Shown here: in pieces, positions 27,827-37,673 of the stretch
Numbering within the stretch: position 1 is the stretch's first letter
How the letters are laid out: each line of letters begins with the position of its first letter
Assembly: GCA_934122155.1 (NCBI GenBank)
Contig: CAKOVX010000003.1
Location: 1-64,000, forward strand
Length of the DNA: 64,000 bases
Reading direction: 5' to 3'
From: an uncultured Clostridia bacterium
Lineage (GTDB): Bacteria > Bacillota > Clostridia > TANB77 > CAG-508
Made by a program: the position numbers and the translations under genes
Notes under the pieces: model-generated
Seen by the model: the letters and a program-made list of their open reading frames with translations, nothing else
Databases searched by the model: none
What the model was told of the DNA's origin: nothing

Positions 27827-29126
27827 CTTTTATCTCTCCTATTAGGTCATAATCTTTAACTTCTGTTATTTTAACATTTACCCATTCTCCAAGTCCTAGT
27901 TTTTTTGTATTTTTCACATATACTATGCCATCTATTTCTGGAACATCCATATAACTTCTTCCAACATAAAATTTTTGATTTTTGGTTATTCCATCAATTC
28001 TTACTTGTTGAATTGTTCCAATTTTCTTTTCTAGATTTTGTTTTGAAATTTCTTGTTGTAGTTTCATTATTTTGTTATATCTACTTCTCTTTGTAGATGG
28101 ATGAATTTGATTTGGCATTTTTTCTGCTCCTGTTCCTTCTTCTTTAGAATACATAAAGGCTCCAAGTTTATCAAATTTTGCTTCTTTTATAAAATTATAT
28201 AATTCTTCAAAATCTTCTTTGGTTTCTCCTGGAAATCCTACCATTACAGTAGTTCTTAATATAACATCAGGTATTTCTTTTCTTAATTTTTGTATTAATT
28301 TTCTAATACTCTCTCCATTGCTTTTTCTATTCATTCTTTTCAAAACACTATTTGAAATATGTTGTATAGGAATATCAAAGTAATTACATATTTTATCATT
28401 TTCTTTTATTACTTTAATTAATTCATCTGTAATAGTTTCAGGATATGAGTATAATATTCTTATCCATTTTATTTTGTCTATTTTACACATTTCTTGCAAA
28501 AGTTCAGCAAGTTTTGGCTTGCCATATATATCTTGTCCATATTTTGTAGTATCCTGAGCTGTTAAAATTATTTCTTCATATCCCTGATCTGCTAATTTAT
28601 TTGCCTCTTCAATAATACTTTCTATCGTCCTACTTTTTTGTATTCCACGAATTTTAGGAATTGCACAAAAAGTACAACAGTTGCTACATCCATCAGCTAT
28701 CTTAATATATGCATAGTTTTTACCTGTTGTAATAACTCTATCTGTAAATTTATCAAAGTCCACATTCTCTTTTTTATTAGATAATAGCTTTTCTATCTGT
28801 TCCCATAAAGTGTTATACTCACTATATTTTATGTATAAATCAACCTCAGGAATAGATTTTTCAAGTTCTTGCTTATACCTTTCTACTAAACACCCCATTG
28901 CTATTAGATATTTGCAATTCTGTTTCTTATACTCAGCCATTTCTAGCATTGTGTTTATTGCTTCTTCTTTTGCAGATTCTATAAAGCCACAAGTATTTAT
29001 TATTATAGCTTCCGCTTCTTGTGGATTATTTACTATTTCATATCCATGTTCTTTAAATAACGCTATTGTTTTTTCTGTATCTACTAAATTTTTGTTACAT
29101 CCTAATGATATAAATCCTACTTTCAT
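27813..29126 (-). CDS. rimO: Ribosomal protein S12 methylthiotransferase RimO
   Basis: Radical-SAM methylthiotransferase that modifies an aspartate of ribosomal protein S12. The N-terminal UPF0004 domain carries cluster cysteines 10, 46 and 79 (SLGCNKNLVDTE is RimO-like rather than MiaB-like). The radical-SAM motif has Cys147, Cys151 and Cys154 (GCSNCCTFC), and a C-terminal TRAM domain follows (437 aa). It sits 17 bp after capA. Confidence 0.95.
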   Translation of the reverse strand: MKVGFISLGCNKNLVDTEKTIALFKEHGYEIVNNPQEAEAIIINTCGFIESAKEEAINTMLEMAEYKKQNCKYLIAMGCLVERYKQELEKSIPEVDLYIKYSEYNTLWEQIEKLLSNKKENVDFDKFTDRVITTGKNYAYIKIADGCSNCCTFCAIPKIRGIQKSRTIESIIEEANKLADQGYEEIILTAQDTTKYGQDIYGKPKLAELLQEMCKIDKIKWIRILYSYPETITDELIKVIKENDKICNYFDIPIQHISNSVLKRMNRKSNGESIRKLIQKLRKEIPDVILRTTVMVGFPGETKEDFEELYNFIKEAKFDKLGAFMYSKEEGTGAEKMPNQIHPSTKRSRYNKIMKLQQEISKQNLEKKIGTIQQVRIDGITKNQKFYVGRSYMDVPEIDGIVYVKNTKKLGLGEWVNVKITEVKDYDLIGEIKDENK

Positions 29127-29142
29127 TTTTACTCCCTTAATA

Positions 29143-30390
29143 TTATTTAATTATTTCGTCTAATAACTTTAAGCCATCAATTAACTTATTATATGTTTTT
29201 TTACTTACTATGTTTTTATTTCCATCTGCATAAGCTTTTGCTGTACCTTTCATGTCTATTAGTTCGTATCTGTTTTGCGCTTTTGCCCCATTATCTAACA
29301 CATATATTGGAGTATAATCTACTTTACTTAATACTACCTTACCAGTTTCAGCATCTGCTCTTAGCTCAATATTTAAAAACAACTCTGTTTTAGAAACCTC
29401 TTTTGTTTCAGCAGATATAAAGTTTCCTAAAGAATATGCAACAAGCACACTCTCCCCTTCATTGTTTTTCATTATTTCCATTTTTTGTACTGCTGATGGA
29501 TGGTTTCCAAGAATCATATCTGCGCCATTATCCACTAAAAATTTTGCAATTTCTTGTTGTTCTTTATTTGGTTTTGTTGCATATGCATCTCCCCAATGCA
29601 TAATTATTATATTATAATCTGCATTTTCTTTTGCATATTCTAAGTCTTGTTTAGCCATCTCATTATTATATACATTTGCACTTTCTAGTTCTTCTTCTGT
29701 TTTATTTTTTTGGTTTTCAACACCATATGTATATGATAAAAATGCTATTTTTTTATTTTTGACATTTTTTATTATTACTCTATTTTCTCCCAAGTTATCG
29801 CCTACAACATCATACCCTAAGCCTTCTAAAGATCTTTTAGTCTCTTCTATTCCAGCTATTCCGTAGTCTAAACTATGGTTTGTGCTAATACTTACTAAGT
29901 TTATTCCACAGTTTTTTACAGCCTCTGCAAAAGATATTGGGCTATTACGTTGTCCATAACCAGAATAGCTATTTTTAGTAAAATTTGTTTCCATTGTTCC
30001 TATATTTATGTCACTGTTTGAAAAAAAATTAGAAACATTTTTAAATATTGATTCAAAATTATATGTATCCCCATCTTTTGCATTTTCTAGCATGTTATTC
30101 TCACATAAAATATCTCCAACTGCTGATATTCTGATAATGCTATTTCTTGCAGTATTATTTGAATTAATTATATTTTGGTTTGTTTCTTCAAAGATTTTTT
30201 CAATACTTTTTTCAAGTTCTTCTCTTTGCTTAGCCAATAGCTCTTTTTCTTGATTATTACGATATGTAATTGTTGCAAAACATACTGCTATAATTAATAA
30301 TAAAGCTATTGTCAAATTTATAAATGTTTTTGAAGTCATTACTTCTAACACACTTCTAGAACTACGTTTATTTCTACGATTTCTTGCCAT
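29143..30390 (-). CDS. CapA family metallophosphatase-like protein
   Basis: After a basic N terminus and one membrane helix (about 25-45) the protein has the CapA/PgsA-type calcineurin-like fold: SAVGDILCENNM, STNHSLDYG, IMHWGDAYA and ILGNHPSAVQ, with metal-ligand Asp/His residues. Related proteins act in poly-gamma-glutamate synthesis or unknown surface processes. No pgsB/C genes are near. Start at 30390 is chosen because AGGTG lies eight bases before it. An upstream in-frame GTG is part of that site. Confidence 0.85.
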   Translation of the reverse strand: MARNRRNKRSSRSVLEVMTSKTFINLTIALLLIIAVCFATITYRNNQEKELLAKQREELEKSIEKIFEETNQNIINSNNTARNSIIRISAVGDILCENNMLENAKDGDTYNFESIFKNVSNFFSNSDINIGTMETNFTKNSYSGYGQRNSPISFAEAVKNCGINLVSISTNHSLDYGIAGIEETKRSLEGLGYDVVGDNLGENRVIIKNVKNKKIAFLSYTYGVENQKNKTEEELESANVYNNEMAKQDLEYAKENADYNIIIMHWGDAYATKPNKEQQEIAKFLVDNGADMILGNHPSAVQKMEIMKNNEGESVLVAYSLGNFISAETKEVSKTELFLNIELRADAETGKVVLSKVDYTPIYVLDNGAKAQNRYELIDMKGTAKAYADGNKNIVSKKTYNKLIDGLKLLDEIIK

Positions 30391-30432
30391 TTGTATCACC
30401 TATAATAATTTATCATATTTTCATAAATAAGT

Positions 30433-30466
30433 AAATAAACGATGAAAATTTTTCACCGTTTATTTT
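30433..30466. terminator. Hairpin terminator between capA and the dehydrogenase-like gene
   Basis: AATAAACGATGAAAA and TTCACCGTTTATT pair over about 13 bp (one mismatch) and are followed by T-rich sequence on the plus strand and a weaker one on the minus strand. It lies downstream of the dehydrogenase-like gene. Confidence 0.6.
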
Positions 30467-30487
30467 TTATTAATTTATATTATTTTT

Positions 30488-31564
30488 TTATTTTACATAT
30501 TCATTTAATGGTTTTGTTCTATAATTTAGCTCTCCAAATTTGTCTGTTGTTACATAACCTGGTGTACTATTTATAACATCTGGAATACGGTTTACAATTG
30601 ATGCACAGGTTAATTCAACTGTTGCTGGTCTTGCAACAACTATTGTTGTATCTGGTTCTCCATAAATTGTCCATTCGTTTTTGTCATAATCTTCTTTTGA
30701 ATATACTTTACCAATACATTCTGATTCAATAGTAATTCCTTCTTTTGTTGTTGTTGTAACAACTGCACTCATTCCTGTAGCATCTCCTGCTTTTACCGTC
30801 ATTCCTAATGTTGAAGAATATATATCTTCTTTATATGTTTGTGGTACTGTTTTTTGTGTTTGTCTTTCTACTGTTAAACCAAGTTTAGAACATAGCCAAC
30901 CATTTACATTCCACATATATGATGGTAAATATTTTCCAGACTCAATAACTTTTTGTCTTTCTTCATCACTAATTTTATCTACTGAAGCTACTTGTTCTTC
31001 AAATTCTTGCATTGTTAAACCAGAACCATGTGCTTTTGCTAAAGCTATTCCATAGTCTTCTACGTTATAACTTGAGCTACCTTTTATTTTTGTAATTTTA
31101 TGTGTTGAACCTGCAATTGAGCTAATTAATTGTCCCCAGTAAATATCTTGATATCCACTTCCTGTAATTGTACATCCTGTTTGTTTTGCCATTTCATCTA
31201 ATTCTTTAGTAATTGCTGGGTTTGAGTTTTCTGGGTAAAATGCTTCTTCACATGTTGTAATTGCATTTATTCCAAGTTTAGCACAAAGCATTAAGGCATC
31301 TCTAACATCTGCTATTAAACTCATTGTTGTAACTATTGCAATGTCTGGTTGAACTTGTTTTAACATTTCTTCTGCATTTTCTAAAGCTGTTACTGTTACA
31401 CCTTTATTTTCTCCTCCAATAATTTCACCTATATCTTTTCCAACAACAGCTGGGTTTACGTCAATCGCTCCAACTATTTCTGCTCCTTTTTCATAAACAT
31501 AGCGCATAGTATAAACCGCCATTTTTCCTGTACCAAATTGTACAACTTTTACTTTTCTATCCAT
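30488..31564 (-). CDS. 2,4-diaminopentanoate dehydrogenase-like oxidoreductase
   Basis: A 358-residue protein with an N-terminal Rossmann fold (VVQFGTGKMAVYTMRY) and the dihydrodipicolinate-reductase-like layout of the Ord family (TTCEEAFYPEN, GSGYQDIYWGQL, ASIVNRIPDVINS). In clostridia Ord oxidises 2,4-diaminopentanoate in ornithine fermentation. The other ornithine genes are not in this window, so the true substrate may differ. AGGAGG precedes the ATG. Confidence 0.8.
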   Translation of the reverse strand: MDRKVKVVQFGTGKMAVYTMRYVYEKGAEIVGAIDVNPAVVGKDIGEIIGGENKGVTVTALENAEEMLKQVQPDIAIVTTMSLIADVRDALMLCAKLGINAITTCEEAFYPENSNPAITKELDEMAKQTGCTITGSGYQDIYWGQLISSIAGSTHKITKIKGSSSYNVEDYGIALAKAHGSGLTMQEFEEQVASVDKISDEERQKVIESGKYLPSYMWNVNGWLCSKLGLTVERQTQKTVPQTYKEDIYSSTLGMTVKAGDATGMSAVVTTTTKEGITIESECIGKVYSKEDYDKNEWTIYGEPDTTIVVARPATVELTCASIVNRIPDVINSTPGYVTTDKFGELNYRTKPLNEYVK

Positions 31565-31646
31565 AAATTTTCCTCCTTTGAAATTTTATATATAGATTAT
31601 ATACCAAACATAAAAAAATATACAAGTGTTATTTTGTGAATTTTAA

Positions 31647-31676
31647 TTGATTTTCTTATGTACTTTCTTATATAAT
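31647..31676 (+). promoter_or_regulatory. Putative deoD promoter
   Basis: TTGATT (31647-31652), an 18-bp spacer and TATAAT (31671-31676) lie 30 bp before the deoD ATG. Its ribosome site is AAGGAGG. Confidence 0.55.
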
Positions 31677-31706
31677 ATTGTTATATAAATTTAAGGAGGT
31701 TTTTTA

Positions 31707-32429
31707 ATGTCAATTCATTGTAACGCAAAAAAAGAAGATATAACTAAAACTGTTCTTATGCCTGGTGATCCACTACGTGCAAAATATATTGCTGAGAACT
31801 TTTTAGAAAATGCTAGATTAGTAAATACTGTTAGAAATATGCTTGCATATACAGGAACATATAAAGGAAAAGAAATTACTGTTTTTTCTCATGGTATGGG
31901 AATGGCAAGTATGGGAATTTATTGTTATGAATTATATAAGTTTTATGATGTAGAAAATATTATCCGCATTGGTTCTTGTGGGGCTTACTCTGAAAATCTA
32001 AATATTTTTGATACTATATTAGTTGATAACAGCTATACAGAAGGAAATTTTGCATATGAATGGAATGAAAAAGATTGCCATTTAGCAAAGTCTAGTAGCT
32101 TTTTAAATGAAATTATAGAAAATGTTTCAATACAAAACAATATACCTTATGTAAAAGGAAATATTTTATGTAGTGATTGTTTTGACGGATATTTAGAAGA
32201 TGTAAATAGTTTGATTAATAGATTTCCAAAAGAACTAAATATTATTGGAGCAGAAATGGAATCTTTTGCGCTATTTTACTTAGCAAAATACTTAGGGAAA
32301 CAAGCTTCTTGCTTATTGACAGTTGTTGATTCAATATGTAAAAAACAAGAAATTAGTTCTGAAGATCGTGAAAAGTCATTAAATAATATGATAAAATTAG
32401 CTTTAGAAAGTGCAGTAAAAATACAATAA
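31707..32429 (+). CDS. deoD: Purine-nucleoside phosphorylase (DeoD type)
   Basis: Hexameric phosphorylase that splits purine (deoxy)nucleosides to base and (deoxy)ribose-1-phosphate. Motifs MPGDPLRAKYIAE, HGMGMASMGIY, RIGSCGAY and GAEMESFAL are in the right order (240 aa). The catalytic-loop region reads TVVDSI. It is transcribed alone from its own promoter and ends at a terminator shared with greA. Confidence 0.94.
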   Translation: MSIHCNAKKEDITKTVLMPGDPLRAKYIAENFLENARLVNTVRNMLAYTGTYKGKEITVFSHGMGMASMGIYCYELYKFYDVENIIRIGSCGAYSENLNIFDTILVDNSYTEGNFAYEWNEKDCHLAKSSSFLNEIIENVSIQNNIPYVKGNILCSDCFDGYLEDVNSLINRFPKELNIIGAEMESFALFYLAKYLGKQASCLLTVVDSICKKQEISSEDREKSLNNMIKLALESAVKIQ

Positions 32430-32462
32430 AAATTGTCAAAAGAATATCTTTTGACAATTTTA
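32428..32462. terminator. Bidirectional terminator between deoD and greA
   Basis: AAAATTGTCAAAAGA and TCTTTTGACAATTTT form a perfect 15-bp stem around ATA, serving both converging genes. Confidence 0.88.
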
Positions 32463-32467
32463 TTATT

Positions 32468-32947
32468 TTATTTAGTTATTGATAGGATTTTATATTGTAC
32501 TACTCCAGCTGGTGCTTGAACATCTACTATTTGATTTTTCTTAGCTCCTAATATTGCACTTCCTATTGGTGACTCATTTGAAATTTTATTTTGTGTTAAG
32601 TCAACTTCAGTAGATCCAACTAGGGTATAACTTACTTCTTCATTAAACTCTATATCTAACAATTTAACAGTGTTTCCAACTTGTACTGTTTTAGTGTCTA
32701 TTTCTGATTCGTCTATGATTTTAGCATATCTAATTTTGTTTTCTAGTTCTGCAATTTTAGTCTCATTTTCTGCTTGTGCATTTTTTGCTTCATCATATTC
32801 TGAGTTTTCTGATAGATCTCCAAAACCTAAAGCAATTTTTATTCTATCAGCTATTTCAGCTCTTTTTACTGTTTTTAAATTGTCTAGCTCTTTTTCTAGT
32901 TTTTCATACCCTTCTTGAGTTAGTAGTACTTCTTTATTCTCTTCCAT
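32468..32947 (-). CDS. greA: Transcription elongation factor GreA
   Basis: 159 aa. The N-terminal antiparallel coiled coil includes the secondary-channel tip GDLSENSEYDEAK, and the C-terminal FKBP-like domain has SNESPIGSAILGAKKN. GreA rescues backtracked RNA polymerase by stimulating transcript cleavage. GGAGGAAAG precedes the ATG. Confidence 0.96.
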   Translation of the reverse strand: MEENKEVLLTQEGYEKLEKELDNLKTVKRAEIADRIKIALGFGDLSENSEYDEAKNAQAENETKIAELENKIRYAKIIDESEIDTKTVQVGNTVKLLDIEFNEEVSYTLVGSTEVDLTQNKISNESPIGSAILGAKKNQIVDVQAPAGVVQYKILSITK

Positions 32948-33073
32948 TTGTCTTTCCTCCTTTGCCTATACAATAAGCAAATTAATTGTAACAAATTATA
33001 TATAATTTGCTTTGACATTTGACATCTACTATACTAAATTTTTTATTGTTTGTCAAGAAAATTCATACATTTT

Positions 33074-34048
33074 TTACAAACTTCCATTTTTGCCATATAG
33101 CTTTACTATTTTGACTTTATCATGCTGAATTTTATTTCTTATTTGTACCAATTTTTGCCTTTTATCTATTGTGCTCTCATATAATATTGTTAAGTCATTA
33201 TTGGTTAACAAATTATATTTTTCAAAGGATTTTTTTACATCATCTGATGTGTCAATTTTAATTTTTCTAATTTGAGTTCCATTAAATGTATCACTTTCAT
33301 AAAATCCATTTTCATATATTGTTAATATTACGGCTTCTCTATAAATAGTATATTTGTTTATTTCATTTTCCAGCAAGTCAAAATTAATTATTATTCTAGC
33401 TTTTTTTAAACTTTTCTTTTTATTATTTGCAACTGTTAAAATTGTATTCTCTTTTTGCTCTATTTTATCTGCCAATTTTTGAAACGTTTTTATATTAGGT
33501 GTAACTATATTTACTGTTCTAAAATACTTTATCAGATATACAATATTATCAATATACATTTCGTTAGGCTCTTTAATGCATATATATAAGTCTTCCAGCT
33601 GTGTTTGTAAGTTTCTCCTTTGTAACTCATATTCCAATGTTTCTTTTATTAAGTATGGCATAATTCCTCTACCATCTAATATATGTACTTTTTTAAGTTC
33701 AGGTTCTATTATCTTACCAAAATTCTGATCTTTTTTTATTTTTTCATCAGCCACTAATGCATTGATGTTATATCTATTCATCAATTTTTTTACTGTATTT
33801 ATACATTTTTTAAATTTTTGTTTATTGTTTATTTCCTCAAAAGGAAGTATAAATAAATATGCGTTGTATATTTGTTTTACAGTTATTATATTCATATAAT
33901 ATTTTAATTTTGCCACAAAATTAAAATAATATTTGCATATATAATACTGTAACTTTGAAAATTTAGTTTGCTTTTGTTGCAATTCTTTTAAGTAATCTGT
34001 TTCATATAATTCTTCGTCATTTGTTTTTAATTTCAAGTATGCTAACAT
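33074..34048 (-). CDS. Hypothetical protein
   Basis: 324 aa, very Lys/Asn/Ile rich, with no signal peptide and no clear membrane helix. The central part (about residues 125-245, with HILDGRGIMPYL, NIVTPNIKTFQKLADK and ILTVANN) alternates short strands and helices in a Rossmann-like way. I do not recognise the family and assign no function. It is preceded by AGGTGA and sits between GH18 and greA on the same strand, with about 125 bp to greA. Confidence 0.7.
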   Translation of the reverse strand: MLAYLKLKTNDEELYETDYLKELQQKQTKFSKLQYYICKYYFNFVAKLKYYMNIITVKQIYNAYLFILPFEEINNKQKFKKCINTVKKLMNRYNINALVADEKIKKDQNFGKIIEPELKKVHILDGRGIMPYLIKETLEYELQRRNLQTQLEDLYICIKEPNEMYIDNIVYLIKYFRTVNIVTPNIKTFQKLADKIEQKENTILTVANNKKKSLKKARIIINFDLLENEINKYTIYREAVILTIYENGFYESDTFNGTQIRKIKIDTSDDVKKSFEKYNLLTNNDLTILYESTIDKRQKLVQIRNKIQHDKVKIVKLYGKNGSL

Positions 34049-34110
34049 AAAAAATCACCTCAATATATAGCTTGTTTTACATTATATTGAGGTAATTTTA
34101 TATTTATGAC

Positions 34111-35796
34111 TTAATTAATTTTATTTGATATTAAATTCCAAATTGAACTTGTTGCTCTATCATATTCCCAATAAGCTGCACCTGCTAAATTATATTTAGA
34201 CACTAAGTTTAATTTAGATTCAATAGATTTCTCGTCTTCAATCCACATTTTATATGTTGCTCCGCCTTTTGTATATTCCACATAATACTGTTGTAGATCA
34301 TCATCCCATGTTTTACTTACATTACTTGGTATTACTCTTTCTATATTGCCTATATTAACAACATCTGATGTTACATTACCATTGCTTTCTTTCCAAATTC
34401 TTGTATAAAATGGAATTCCTAGCACTATTTTTTCTGCTTTTACTTCTTCTTGTCCCAAAAACTTTTTAATATTGGCTTCTACCCAATTATGGCCTGCTGT
34501 TGTTCCTGCTTTTGTTGCTGACACTCCATATTGATCATATGCCATAAACATTACATAATCTGCAACTTTTCCTATGGTGTATCTGTCATAACATAATGAC
34601 CACTCTGATGCTCCATCTGGTGCTGTAACATCTGCCGATAGCACAGCTCCGAGTTCATTTAATCTAGGTCTTAGTTCAATCAAAAGCCTTGAGAAATTGT
34701 CTTTGTCTGTCTCATACATGCCTTCAAAGTCGATATTTACTCCATCTATATTATATTGTGTGATATAACTTACAAGTTGGTTTATTACACTTTCTCTAAG
34801 TTTATAATCACTTAGCATTTTTGATGTTTCACTCATATTTGAGTTTGTAAGCATTGGCCAAACTTTATATCCATTGCTATGTGCCCAATTTATATAAGCT
34901 TTTCCTTTTTCTCCTATATTTTCATATACAGTATCTGTGCTCTCTTTGCTCATGTAGAAAAAACTTGGTGATACTACATTTACACCTTTAATTTTTCCTG
35001 TTCTTGTTGGTGCAGAAACATACTCTGAGTAATAGTCCCATGCTAAACTTATTGGTCCTTCCATTTTAGCTTTTTCTTCTGTCTTTTCTCTTATAGTTTT
35101 TATTTCATTTAATTTGTTTGTTTGAATATATCCTAAAGTTCCATCCTCAGTTCTAACTCTTGTCCAACCATTAGGCACAGGATAGTCACTACGATTTGCA
35201 ATAGTTAGTGTATCTCCTTGTTTAGCTTTTGTTAAAGTTGCCGAAATAATCGTTGGTTTGTATTTAATTTTTGAATCCTTTTTTAGGGTTGCTGTCTTTT
35301 GTTCTCTATCTAATGAATCAATGTATACTCTTGCTTGGTCGGCAACATTTGTTACTTTTATATTATACACTTCTTCTAGTTCAGAAATTGGAACATATGC
35401 AACTTCATCTTTTATTATAGCTCCTGCCTTGATTGTTTTATTTTGGCTATTTACCTGAATTTGTGTACTGTCTATTGGTAAACTTGCTATTTTTGTGCTA
35501 GATCCAGTAATTACTTGATTATACTTTTCATCATATACAATTGTATTATCAAAAAAGTTATATATATCTGGTTTTGAAATATATATTACTCCATTTTCAT
35601 TATATATATGCTTTTTTAAGCTTTCAGTTACATTTGAATTGTTTATAATTAAGTTAATTTGATTCAAATACCTTACTGTATAATTATGTTTTATTACATA
35701 GTGTGCTCCAATTGCCCCCGCAATTAAAACCAATAAAACTACAATTATTGCTATTATAATTCCTACTTTTGATTTTGTTTCTTTAAATCTGCTCAT
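34111..35796 (-). CDS. Membrane-anchored GH18 glycosyl hydrolase with SH3-like domain
   Basis: 561 aa. One membrane helix (about 11-34), a copper-amine-oxidase-N-like/SH3-like region (about 100-230), then a GH18 barrel from about 265. The catalytic signature DGVNIDFEG carries the DxxDxDxE-type acid Glu. Family relatives (YaaH/SleL/YdhD type) cut cortex or peptidoglycan N-acetylglucosamine linkages and often act in spores. Here a spore or cell-wall role is inferred. It is divergent from the dodecin-spoVA unit. Confidence 0.87.
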   Translation of the reverse strand: MSRFKETKSKVGIIIAIIVVLLVLIAGAIGAHYVIKHNYTVRYLNQINLIINNSNVTESLKKHIYNENGVIYISKPDIYNFFDNTIVYDEKYNQVITGSSTKIASLPIDSTQIQVNSQNKTIKAGAIIKDEVAYVPISELEEVYNIKVTNVADQARVYIDSLDREQKTATLKKDSKIKYKPTIISATLTKAKQGDTLTIANRSDYPVPNGWTRVRTEDGTLGYIQTNKLNEIKTIREKTEEKAKMEGPISLAWDYYSEYVSAPTRTGKIKGVNVVSPSFFYMSKESTDTVYENIGEKGKAYINWAHSNGYKVWPMLTNSNMSETSKMLSDYKLRESVINQLVSYITQYNIDGVNIDFEGMYETDKDNFSRLLIELRPRLNELGAVLSADVTAPDGASEWSLCYDRYTIGKVADYVMFMAYDQYGVSATKAGTTAGHNWVEANIKKFLGQEEVKAEKIVLGIPFYTRIWKESNGNVTSDVVNIGNIERVIPSNVSKTWDDDLQQYYVEYTKGGATYKMWIEDEKSIESKLNLVSKYNLAGAAYWEYDRATSSIWNLISNKIN

Positions 35797-35962
35797 ATTT
35801 TTCTCCTAAATATAAATTTATTAATTCACAACCAATATATCATATTTTTTAATTCAAGTGAATAAGTTTTTGAAATTTTAATAAATTATTTATATTTTGT
35901 ATATTTTTTATTTTTTGGGAAAAGATAGAAATAGCAAAAAATATATATTTGGAGGTTTTAAA

Positions 35963-36175
35963 ATGGGAGTTGAAAAACACTTAAGAATTACTGGTACATC
36001 TACTGTATCTTGGAAAGATGCAATTGTACAGACAGTTGCAGAAGCTTCAAAAACTATTGATTATTTATCAAATGTAAAAATTATTGAGCAAAGAGCACGA
36101 ATTGATGGTAAAAAATTAGTAGAATATTTTGTTGATTTAGATTTATCTTTTATTATTGATAGAGATAGAGATTAA
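35963..36175 (+). CDS. Dodecin family flavin-binding protein
   Basis: 70 aa from ATG 35963, which follows GGAGG by seven bases. The sequence ITGTSTVSWKDAI, EASKTIDYLSNVKIIEQRA and KKLVEYFVDLDLSF matches dodecins, which form dodecamers that store flavins. A longer reading back to 35897 lacks a ribosome site. It is 14 bp before spoVAC, an uncommon partnership. Confidence 0.88.
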   Translation: MGVEKHLRITGTSTVSWKDAIVQTVAEASKTIDYLSNVKIIEQRARIDGKKLVEYFVDLDLSFIIDRDRD

Positions 36176-36189
36176 AGGGAGGTCATACA

Positions 36190-36636
36190 ATGAAACCAAT
36201 TGAAACAAAGCAAGAATATAGCGATTATGTTGATAAAAAATCACCTAATTCTCCTGTTCTTAAAAATTGCTTTAATGCATTTTGGGTAGGTGGATTAATT
36301 TGTAGTATTGGACAAATTATTATGGATTTTTGTAAATACAAAGGTATGGATGAGGTTGCTTCTTCAACTGTTGTGTCAATTACCTTAATTGCCATTGCTG
36401 CAATATTAACAGGTTTAAATATATTTAATAAGATAGGAAAATTTGCAGGTGCAGGTTCTTTAGTGCCTATTACAGGTTTTGCAAACTCTATTGTTTCTCC
36501 TGCTATTGAGTATAAATCTGAAGGATATGTAATGGGTGTTGGTGGCAAAATGTTTACAGTTGCAGGTCCAGTATTAGTTTTTGGAATTTCATCATCTGTA
36601 ATTATTGGTATAATTGCCGCTCTATTTATTAAATAA
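36190..36636 (+). CDS. spoVAC: Stage V sporulation protein AC
   Basis: 148-residue membrane protein with about four hydrophobic segments and GSLVPITGFANSIVSPAIEYKSEGYVMG-type signature around residues 98-123. SpoVAC is part of the forespore-membrane channel for calcium dipicolinate uptake in sporulation and release in germination. AGGGAGG precedes the ATG. First of three spoVA genes. Confidence 0.95.
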   Translation: MKPIETKQEYSDYVDKKSPNSPVLKNCFNAFWVGGLICSIGQIIMDFCKYKGMDEVASSTVVSITLIAIAAILTGLNIFNKIGKFAGAGSLVPITGFANSIVSPAIEYKSEGYVMGVGGKMFTVAGPVLVFGISSSVIIGIIAALFIK

Positions 36637-36651
36637 GGAAGGAAGAATTTT

Positions 36652-37656
36652 ATGACTCGTTTAGGTGAACAAACAATTAAATTAGATAATCCACCAACAA
36701 TAACTGAAGTTGCTAGTATTGTTGGTCCTAAAGAAGGACAAGGTCCATTGGCAAAATATTTTGACCAATGTTTGGAGGATGAATTCTGGGGAGAAAAAAC
36801 TTGGGAAAAGGCTGAAAGTAAAATTATAAAAGAAACTGTGAATTTGGCTATTACAAAATCTGGTGTTCCTGCAAGTGACATAGATTATTGTTTTGCAGGT
36901 GATTTATTAAACCAATGTATTTCATCTAGCTTTGGGCTTAGAGAATTAAACATTCCGTTTTTTGGAATATTTGGCGCTTGTTCTACATTTGTTGAAGGCT
37001 TATGCTTGGGTAGCGTATTTATAGATGGTGGCGCTGCCAACAATGTTTTGTGTGCTACTTCTAGTCATTTTTGTAGTGCAGAAAAACAATTTCGTTTTCC
37101 ATTAGAATTAGGAAATCAAAGGCCACCTACTTCTCAATGGACAGTAACTGGCTCTGGAGCTGCTGTTTTATCAAAGTCTGGTACAGGTCCATTTATTACA
37201 CATGTTACACCTGGAAAAATTGTTGATATGGGAATAAAAGATGCAAACAATATGGGGGCTGCCATGGCTCCTGCTGCTTTGGATACTTTAATTACTCATT
37301 TAAGAGATACAGACAGAAAGCCTAGCTATTATGATGCAATTATTACAGGTGACTTAGGTCATATTGGTAAAGATATTTTAATGGATCTTGCTGAGACTAA
37401 AGGTTACAATATTAAGAGCATTTATAACGACTGTGGTGTTTTAATGTTTGATAAAAATACTCAAGATACTCATTCTGGTGGTAGCGGTTGTGCTTGTATA
37501 GGAACTGTATTTTCAGGATATTTTTTCAAACAATTAAAAGACAGAAAATTAAATAGAATTTTACTAATTGCAACTGGTGCTTTAACTAATGCAACTACTT
37601 CTCAACAAGGTGAAAGTATCCCTAGTATTGCACATGCTGTTGCTATTGAGAACTAG
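36652..37656 (+). CDS. spoVAD: Stage V sporulation protein AD
   Basis: 334 aa with a thiolase/ketoacyl-synthase-like fold: FGIFGACSTFVEGL, SSHFCSAEKQFRFPLELG, TGDLGHIGKDI and HSGGSGCACIG. SpoVAD binds dipicolinic acid and is the soluble subunit of the SpoVA channel. It has 15 bp to spoVAC, and the adjacent spoVAE follows immediately. Confidence 0.96.
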   Translation: MTRLGEQTIKLDNPPTITEVASIVGPKEGQGPLAKYFDQCLEDEFWGEKTWEKAESKIIKETVNLAITKSGVPASDIDYCFAGDLLNQCISSSFGLRELNIPFFGIFGACSTFVEGLCLGSVFIDGGAANNVLCATSSHFCSAEKQFRFPLELGNQRPPTSQWTVTGSGAAVLSKSGTGPFITHVTPGKIVDMGIKDANNMGAAMAPAALDTLITHLRDTDRKPSYYDAIITGDLGHIGKDILMDLAETKGYNIKSIYNDCGVLMFDKNTQDTHSGGSGCACIGTVFSGYFFKQLKDRKLNRILLIATGALTNATTSQQGESIPSIAHAVAIEN

Positions 37657-37673
37657 ATTTGGAGGTGAATTAT

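Noticed and set aside
27290..29142. Tetrahydrofolate riboswitch for folT
   Set aside because: folT overlaps rimO and there is no leader space. No such structure is seen before rimO or capA.
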